Source of the DNA: Paenibacillus spiritus
Lineage (GTDB): Bacteria > Bacillota > Bacilli > Paenibacillales > Paenibacillaceae
Length of the DNA stretch: 64,000 bases
NCBI RefSeq assembly: GCF_008710135.1
Contig: NZ_VYKK01000029.1
Location: 1 to 64,000, forward strand
Reading direction: 5' to 3'
Part shown: positions 58,925-64,000 of the stretch, piece by piece
Position numbering within the stretch: position 1 is the stretch's first letter
Layout of the letters: each line of letters opens with the position of its first letter
Translations under genes and position numbers: made by a program
The notes under the pieces: model-generated
The model's input: only the letters and a program-made list of their open reading frames with translations
What the model was told of the DNA's origin: nothing
Database searches by the model: none

Positions 58925-59056
58925 GTACGTAACCTCCTCTTGATAAGCTGGACTCTTCATTACTGTAACCCGTATGCCCTGCCTTCAAACGGCGCGGAGC
59001 CTCCCCCTTCCGACCTACATTTTGTAATATCGTTTGGCTGCGCTTTCGCGTCAGTG

Positions 59057-59065
59057 TGGTATAAT
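59057..59065 (+). promoter_or_regulatory. Extended -10 promoter of the ABC exporter pair
   Basis: TGGTATAAT (TGn plus a perfect -10), 47 bases before the ATG; no good -35. Confidence 0.6.
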
Positions 59066-59112
59066 CTCCATAGTTTGTCGATTGGATAGAATAATAGAAA
59101 TCGGGTGATCGC

Positions 59113-60888
59113 ATGTTCCAGTTCAAATGGCTGTGGCAGAATCTGGAGGGTGACCGGGCGCGGTACATCCTGGGCCTCTGCCTCTCCGTAATCGGCTGCT
59201 CGCTGACCATTGTCAATCCTTACCTCGGCCAGCGGGTCGTCGATACCTTTCTCACCGGAGACAACGCCATGCACAACCTGACCGACCAGCGCGGACTGCT
59301 GATCGGCCTCTGCCTTGCCATGGTCGGCTTCTCCCTGCTTCGCACCGGCCTTGCCTATGTGACGGCCATGCAGTATGAAATTTCGTCGCAGAACATGCTC
59401 TACCGCGTTCGCGTGTATCTGTACAACAAAATCCAGGAACAGGATATGGCGTACTACGACCGCAACCGGACGGGCGATCTCATGACCAAAATGACGGGCG
59501 ACCTCGATATGGTCCGGCACTCCATGGCCTGGATTATCAAGACGATTATCGAGTCGCTGACGATTTTTGCGGCGGCCGTGGTCTATTTCTTCACGATTGA
59601 CGCCGAGCTGACGCTGTGGCTGCTGGTGCTGTCTCCGCCGATCTTCGTGGTGGCCTATCTGTTCGCGAAGCGCGTGCGTCCGATGTATATCGACCTGCGC
59701 GAGCGGCTCTCCCAGCTCAATACCACGACGCAGGAGAACATTTCCGGCAACCGCGTGGTGAAGGCGTTCGCGCGCGAAGAGTTCGAAATGCAGAAATTCA
59801 ATGAGAAGAACATCAATTACTCGACCGCCAACAAGAAGGCTGCGCTCGTGTGGCTGGATTATTTTCCGTACCTCGAGACCTTCGCCCAGGGATTCAACGT
59901 AATTCTGATGCTCGTCGGCGGCTTCCTCGTCATGGACGGACGGCTGACCTTCGGCGAGTTCTCCGCCTTCTCGGCCCTGGTCTGGGGCCTGTCGAATCCG
60001 ATGCGCAACATCGGCATCATCATCAACGATCTGCAGCGCTTCTCGGCGAGCCTGAACAAGATTATCGAAGTGTATTATGCCCATCCCGGCATCGTCAATA
60101 ACCACAGCGCCGGGAACAAGCGCCGCTATGAGGGCAAGATCGAATTCGACCATGTCAGCTTCCAATACGGCCAGTCGACGGTGCTCGACGATCTCAGCTT
60201 CACGATTCAGCCCGGCGAGACGGTCGCCATCATGGGAGCTACGGGGGCCGGCAAAACGACGCTCGTCAACCTGATCCCCCGCTTCTACGATGCGACGAAG
60301 GGACGGGTGCTCGTAGACGGCATGGATGTCCGGAAGCTGGAGCTCGATGAGCTCCGCGGCAACATCGGCGTCGCTACCCAGGATGTGCTGCTCTTCTCGG
60401 ATACGGTCGACGGCAACATTACTTACGGCGATCCCGAGCTGTCCGAGGAACAATCGGTACATTACGCCGAGCTGGCCGCCGCCCATGACTTCATCGTGCG
60501 GATGCCGGAAGGCTACGACACGATTGTGGGCGAACGCGGCGTCGGCCTCTCGGGAGGTCAGAAGCAGCGCATTGCGCTGGCCCGCGCGCTGGCCGTACGG
60601 CGGCCGATTCTGATTCTGGACGATACGACCTCGGCCGTCGATCTGGAGACTGAAGAGCATATCCAGCAGAGTCTCCGCGGACTGGAATATCCGTGCACCA
60701 AAATCATTATCGCCCAGCGCGTCTCCACGACGGCGGAAGCCGACCGCATTCTCATTCTGGAGAACGGCCGTCTGATTGAGGAAGGCACCCACGCCGAGCT
60801 TCTGGCCAAGCGCGGGTATTACTACGAAGTATTCAAGCTGCAGAACGAAGGCATCGGAAGGGGAGTGAGCGAGCATGGCACGAAATAG
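59113..60888 (+). CDS. ABC exporter half with altered catalytic Glu (heterodimer subunit 1)
   Basis: 591 residues: six membrane helices (about 18-310) and a C-terminal ATPase. Walker A is GATGAGKTT (near 377) and the signature LSGGQ is intact. Walker B reads ILILDDTTSAVD, with Asp in place of the catalytic Glu. This is the pattern of the degenerate half of heterodimeric type-IV exporters (BmrC, LmrC, TM287 types). The gene overlaps its partner by 14 bases. The pair would export drugs or lipids; the substrate is unknown. No SinR-type site is present, so it is unlikely to belong to the lasso system. Confidence 0.92.
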   Translation: MFQFKWLWQNLEGDRARYILGLCLSVIGCSLTIVNPYLGQRVVDTFLTGDNAMHNLTDQRGLLIGLCLAMVGFSLLRTGLAYVTAMQYEISSQNMLYRVRVYLYNKIQEQDMAYYDRNRTGDLMTKMTGDLDMVRHSMAWIIKTIIESLTIFAAAVVYFFTIDAELTLWLLVLSPPIFVVAYLFAKRVRPMYIDLRERLSQLNTTTQENISGNRVVKAFAREEFEMQKFNEKNINYSTANKKAALVWLDYFPYLETFAQGFNVILMLVGGFLVMDGRLTFGEFSAFSALVWGLSNPMRNIGIIINDLQRFSASLNKIIEVYYAHPGIVNNHSAGNKRRYEGKIEFDHVSFQYGQSTVLDDLSFTIQPGETVAIMGATGAGKTTLVNLIPRFYDATKGRVLVDGMDVRKLELDELRGNIGVATQDVLLFSDTVDGNITYGDPELSEEQSVHYAELAAAHDFIVRMPEGYDTIVGERGVGLSGGQKQRIALARALAVRRPILILDDTTSAVDLETEEHIQQSLRGLEYPCTKIIIAQRVSTTAEADRILILENGRLIEEGTHAELLAKRGYYYEVFKLQNEGIGRGVSEHGTK

Positions 60889-62650
60889 ATTCGATGTCGA
60901 CGAGGATCTGGAATCGCCGTTTGACCTGGCGCATTTCCGGCGGGCCATGGTCTATATCCGCAAGCAGAAGAAGCCGATGATTCTCGCCTTCACACTGAGC
61001 GCCCTTTCGGCTGCGATCGGACTGTCGGCTCCGCTGATTCTCCAGCATGTGGTGGATGTGACGATTCCCGAGAAGGCGCACGGGGCGCTGATCGGCTGGT
61101 CGGCGCTGACGCTGGTGACGATTGTGGTCAGCGTCATTCTGGCTACGATCCGCTCGCGGATTATGACCCGGGTCGGCCAGGACATTATTTTTGAGATCCG
61201 CAGCGATCTGTTCCGGCATCTGCAGGATCTTCCCTTTAAATATTACGACGACCGGCCGCAGGGCAAAATCCTGATCCGTGTCGTCAACTATGTCAACTCC
61301 GTGTCGGACGTTCTGTCCAACGGCATCATCAACTTCATTCTCGAAATCGTCAACCTGATCTTCATCGCCGCGTTCATGTTCGCGGTCAATGTGAAGCTGT
61401 CGCTCATTATTCTGGCCGGACTGCCGGTCTTCCTGGCCGTCATGCTGCTGATCAAGACCCGGCAGCGCCGGGCCTGGCAGGCCGTCTCGAACAAGAGCTC
61501 CAATCTGAACGCCTATCTGCAGGAGAGCATCAGCGGCATTCGCGTAACCCAGATCTTCACCCGCGAAGAGCATAACGAGGGCATCTTCACCCGGCTCGCG
61601 GCCAGCTTCCGCACGGTATGGATGCGCGCGCTGCGCTATAACCTGCTGATTCCGTTCACAGTCGACAATCTGTCCACGCTTGTAACAGCCGCCATCTTCC
61701 TGGTCGGCCTGCTCGCGCTCGGACCCGCCGAAGTCAGCTTCGGCGTCATCCTTGCCATGAGCAGCTATGCCGCCCGGTTCTGGCAGCCGATTCTCAACCT
61801 GTCGAACCTGTACAACAGCTTCATCAATGCCGTCGCCTATCTGGAGCGCATCTTCGAGACGCTTGACGAGCCGGTCACCGTCACCGACGTTCCGGACGCT
61901 AAGGCGCTCCCGCCGGTGCGGGGCGACGTTGCTTTTGACAACGTGACGTTCGCCTACGATCCGGGCCTCAATATCCTGGAGAATCTGAGCTTCAACGTGA
62001 AGGCCGGCGAGAGCGTCGCCCTGGTCGGACCGACCGGCGCCGGCAAGACGACAGTCGTGAACCTGATCTCCCGGTTCTACAATGTAACCGAAGGGGCAAT
62101 CCGGATCGACGGCCACGATATTTCGCTGGTCACGCTGCGCTCCCTGCGTAGCCAGATGGGAATTATGCTGCAGGACAGCTTTATTTTCTCGGGTACGATT
62201 CTGGACAATATCCGCTACGGCAAGCTGGACGCCACCGAAGAAGAGGTCGTAGCCGCCGCCAAGGCCGTCTGCGCCGACGAGTTCATTCGCGAATTCGAGC
62301 ACGGCTATCTGACGGAGGTCAATGAGCGCGGCTCGAAGCTCTCCCAAGGACAGCGGCAGCTGATCTCGTTCGCCCGGACGCTGCTGGCCGATCCGCGGAT
62401 TCTCATTCTCGACGAGGCCACCTCGTCGATTGACGCCCGGACGGAGCGGCTGGTCCAGCAGGGGCTGAACGAGCTGCTGAAAGGCCGGACTTCCTTCATC
62501 ATCGCGCACCGTCTCTCCACGGTGAAGAACTGCGACCGGATCATGTATGTCTCGGACAAGGGCATCGCCGAATCCGGCTCGCACGACGAACTGCTGGCGA
62601 AGCGGGGGCTGTATCACCGCCTCTACACGGCGCAGAAGATGGAAGCCTGA
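60875..62650 (+). CDS. ABC exporter half with intact catalytic Glu (heterodimer subunit 2)
   Basis: 591 residues with an N-terminal extension, six membrane helices (about 28-325) and an ATPase domain. Walker A is GPTGAGKTT (near 388), Walker B ILILDEATSSID with the catalytic Glu. The signature reads LSQGQ, a common variant. Together with the degenerate upstream half it should form one asymmetric exporter with a single competent ATP site. A GTG and ATG close to 60875 are translationally coupled to the upstream gene, with GGAAGGGGAG as RBS. Confidence 0.93.
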   Translation: MARNRFDVDEDLESPFDLAHFRRAMVYIRKQKKPMILAFTLSALSAAIGLSAPLILQHVVDVTIPEKAHGALIGWSALTLVTIVVSVILATIRSRIMTRVGQDIIFEIRSDLFRHLQDLPFKYYDDRPQGKILIRVVNYVNSVSDVLSNGIINFILEIVNLIFIAAFMFAVNVKLSLIILAGLPVFLAVMLLIKTRQRRAWQAVSNKSSNLNAYLQESISGIRVTQIFTREEHNEGIFTRLAASFRTVWMRALRYNLLIPFTVDNLSTLVTAAIFLVGLLALGPAEVSFGVILAMSSYAARFWQPILNLSNLYNSFINAVAYLERIFETLDEPVTVTDVPDAKALPPVRGDVAFDNVTFAYDPGLNILENLSFNVKAGESVALVGPTGAGKTTVVNLISRFYNVTEGAIRIDGHDISLVTLRSLRSQMGIMLQDSFIFSGTILDNIRYGKLDATEEEVVAAAKAVCADEFIREFEHGYLTEVNERGSKLSQGQRQLISFARTLLADPRILILDEATSSIDARTERLVQQGLNELLKGRTSFIIAHRLSTVKNCDRIMYVSDKGIAESGSHDELLAKRGLYHRLYTAQKMEA

Positions 62651-62718
62651 CTTCACAATTATCCTTCGCCGCCTTCATCATTTCGATCAAGCTGCGGGAG
62701 ATGCAGGACATCCGGTAA

Positions 62719-62759
62719 CACCAAAAAAGCCGTCCCCATTCGGAACGGCTTTTTTGGTG
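62719..62759. terminator. Bidirectional terminator after the ABC exporter pair
   Basis: CACCAAAAAAGCCGTCC, loop, GGAACGGCTTTTTTGGTG; T-runs on both strands. The following stretch to 62914 shows no gene. Confidence 0.95.
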
Positions 62760-62887
62760 CGCTCCCGATCTCCTGCGCTCTTTATCTCCTGCGCTCACTT
62801 GGGGCGCGAGCTGCGCTCTGCTACCCGATGGTCAGCTGCCGGCTTAAGTCTGCGATCAGCCAAAATTCCCGGCTGTCTGATTATCGG

Positions 62888-62918
62888 CTGACGGCTGTCT
62901 TCCGTCCGCAGCCGTCAG
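62888..62918 (-). terminator. Hairpin at the 3' end of the last gene (weak terminator)
   Basis: CTGACGGCTG and its complement CAGCCGTCAG enclose the stop codon of the membrane protein. No T-run follows on the minus strand, so real termination may be at 62719-62759. Confidence 0.4.
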
Positions 62919-64000
62919 CGCGGGTCCCAGCGTACCAATCCAAGGAGGGACCCTTCGTCCAGGTCTCTCAGCAGCACCGAGAAAGACGGCTGGCCTTTCT
63001 TCTGCAGCACATAGCCGCCGATCTCCCGTCCGCCGTAAGCTCCGTAACCGGCTGTGTCCGTGCCGAAGATTTCCCGGATGAGCGGCCCGGCTATCTTCAG
63101 CGCTTCCTGCGCCGAACGGATGCGGAGCGTCTCTTCCGGATAATGGACCTGAAGAATCCGCATCGGCCCGTCGGTCAGCAGGACCCTATAATGCCCGTCC
63201 TCATTGGTAAACTGCCACTGGGTCGGCTGGCCCTTCTGCACCGTTCGTTCGGCTGAAGTGAAGGTCAGCGCCCGGCCGCCGGCCAGAGGCTCCAGCGCCC
63301 GGAGCGCAGCCGCTTGAAGCTCCGCATTCATGGCTTCCGGCTTGAAGGCCAGACGGCTGCTGACCACAAAGCCCGAGTCACGGTCTACACCGACATAATT
63401 GCCTTCGTTCATCTGGAAATACAGCACGGTCTCTCCGGCTCCTCTTACAATCTCCACGGTTCGCAAGCCGGTGTTCACCAGCCCTTCCTCCCGAAGCGCG
63501 GCCTCCGCCGCTTTCTTCTGGGACTTATAGGCAGACGGGAGCTTGCCTGCGGCAACGGTCGCCGACAGGCTTGCAGGCTGCGGATCATCGGGGTTGAAGA
63601 TGGCCGTAACTTCGCTCTTTGACGTCCGAAGCAGCCACAACTCACTGTCCCGCCTCATCGCTTCCCACTGATAGTCGCCCTTCAGGCCAAGCTCGCGGAG
63701 TTCCCGCTCGGCAGCCTTCCGGTAAGGGGCATCCGCTTCCGTGCCGGGCTGGGAAGCCGTCTCTGTACGGTCCGAAGTCAGCAGCCACGAACCCAGCCCG
63801 ATCAGCGCTATAACCGCCAGGCAAGCCAGCAGTCCGGTCATCGCCCGGTTCATGCTGCGGGTTCGCCGCGCTCTGGCGCGCACCTGCGGCTCCCGCTTCC
63901 GCAGCTGTTCCATAATCCGGTCTTCGGCCCCGGCCGCCATCTTCGGCTCCGGGAACGCCCGAAGCTCCTCCAGCATTGTCCGTTCATCGTATAACGGCAT
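62915..64000 (-). CDS. Single-pass membrane protein at the right edge (anti-sigma-like layout)
   Basis: 361 residues if the ATG at the very last base of the window is the true start; it may extend beyond. The N-terminal 50 residues are cytosolic and charged (EELRAFPEPKMAAGAEDRIMEQL), followed by one membrane helix (about 53-75). A long extracellular part contains two similar-looking segments (about 90-200 and 205-320) ending YGGREIGGYVLQKKGQPSFS. The layout resembles an anti-sigma factor or surface sensor. No family is recognised, and its upstream partner would be off the window. Confidence 0.7.
   Translation of the reverse strand: MPLYDERTMLEELRAFPEPKMAAGAEDRIMEQLRKREPQVRARARRTRSMNRAMTGLLACLAVIALIGLGSWLLTSDRTETASQPGTEADAPYRKAAERELRELGLKGDYQWEAMRRDSELWLLRTSKSEVTAIFNPDDPQPASLSATVAAGKLPSAYKSQKKAAEAALREEGLVNTGLRTVEIVRGAGETVLYFQMNEGNYVGVDRDSGFVVSSRLAFKPEAMNAELQAAALRALEPLAGGRALTFTSAERTVQKGQPTQWQFTNEDGHYRVLLTDGPMRILQVHYPEETLRIRSAQEALKIAGPLIREIFGTDTAGYGAYGGREIGGYVLQKKGQPSFSVLLRDLDEGSLLGLVRWDPR

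Noticed and set aside
59113..62650. The ABC exporter pair considered as the lasso exporter
   Set aside because: It is 9 kb beyond the lasso genes, has a plain promoter with no operator, and is a heterodimeric multidrug-type exporter; the exporter at 44.7 kb fits better.
58960..62656. Two minus-strand frames of 662 and 607 codons opposite the ABC exporters
   Set aside because: Complement of strongly conserved ABC genes; mutual resemblance comes from the paralogous sense genes.

Overview
The window looks like chromosome of a Paenibacillus-type member of the Bacillota. The genes are GC-rich and the spacers AT-rich. There are strong AGGAGG ribosome-binding sites, a sigma-A type rRNA promoter with a boxA-like leader, a CIRCE element, S-layer-homology (SLH) domains, a Bacillus-type SinR, an ald/adeR pair, and an exopolysaccharide (EPS) operon resembling B. 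subtilis epsA-O. Species cannot be fixed by eye.

Layout. 1-175 holds the promoter and leader of an rRNA operon leaving the left edge. 0.3-8 kb is housekeeping: a small DUF4023-like protein, DUF523, adeR-ald, an operon of diguanylate cyclase, sugar-binding lipoprotein and LppM-like lipoprotein, and a HEAT-repeat protein. 8.1-10.1 kb is htpG with a perfect CIRCE. 10.3-11.4 kb is a three-gene operon: lasso-peptide B1 (PqqD-like), lasso B2 (leader peptidase) and SinR. 11.6-34.5 kb is a 20-gene EPS locus, almost all on the minus strand, from Wzz/BY-kinase/EpsC to flippase and GalE. An EpsM-like acetyltransferase is inverted inside it, and a lasso-associated nucleotidyltransferase starts a second transcript at 23.5 kb. 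34.7-41.2 kb has two divergent secreted beta-helix proteins, one carrying SLH domains. 41.2-44.5 kb has a small secreted protein, a membrane acyltransferase and an acyl-CoA ligase. 44.7-49.7 kb holds the rest of a lasso-peptide cluster: ABC exporter, a 45-residue precursor missing from ordinary length-filtered gene calls, HPr-kinase-like peptide kinase and Asn-synthetase-like cyclase. 49.9-64 kb is unrelated: acyl-CoA synthetase, SUKH-like protein, GGDEF-EAL protein, secreted nuclease, GNAT, Rrf2 plus luciferase-like oxidoreductase, SDR, a heterodimeric ABC exporter and a membrane protein at the right edge.

How it fits together. A 16-bp inverted repeat, consensus GTTCTTTATAAAGAAC, matches two B. 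subtilis SinR half-sites (GTTCTYT) facing each other. Eleven full or near-full copies and one half copy lie in nine promoter regions between 10.2 and 49.8 kb. They precede the B1-B2-sinR operon, both EPS transcripts, a beta-helix gene, the small secreted protein, the acyl ligase/acyltransferase pair, the lasso exporter, the lasso precursor and the lasso kinase/cyclase. I saw none elsewhere in the window. At the epsA-like and cyclase promoters the operator fills the 17-bp spacer between -35 and -10. The most interesting reading is one SinR regulon in which a biofilm matrix and a phosphorylated lasso peptide are made together, with sinR sitting in the operon for the peptide's own maturation enzymes. 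The operators and gene families are visible in the sequence; co-regulation and function are inference.
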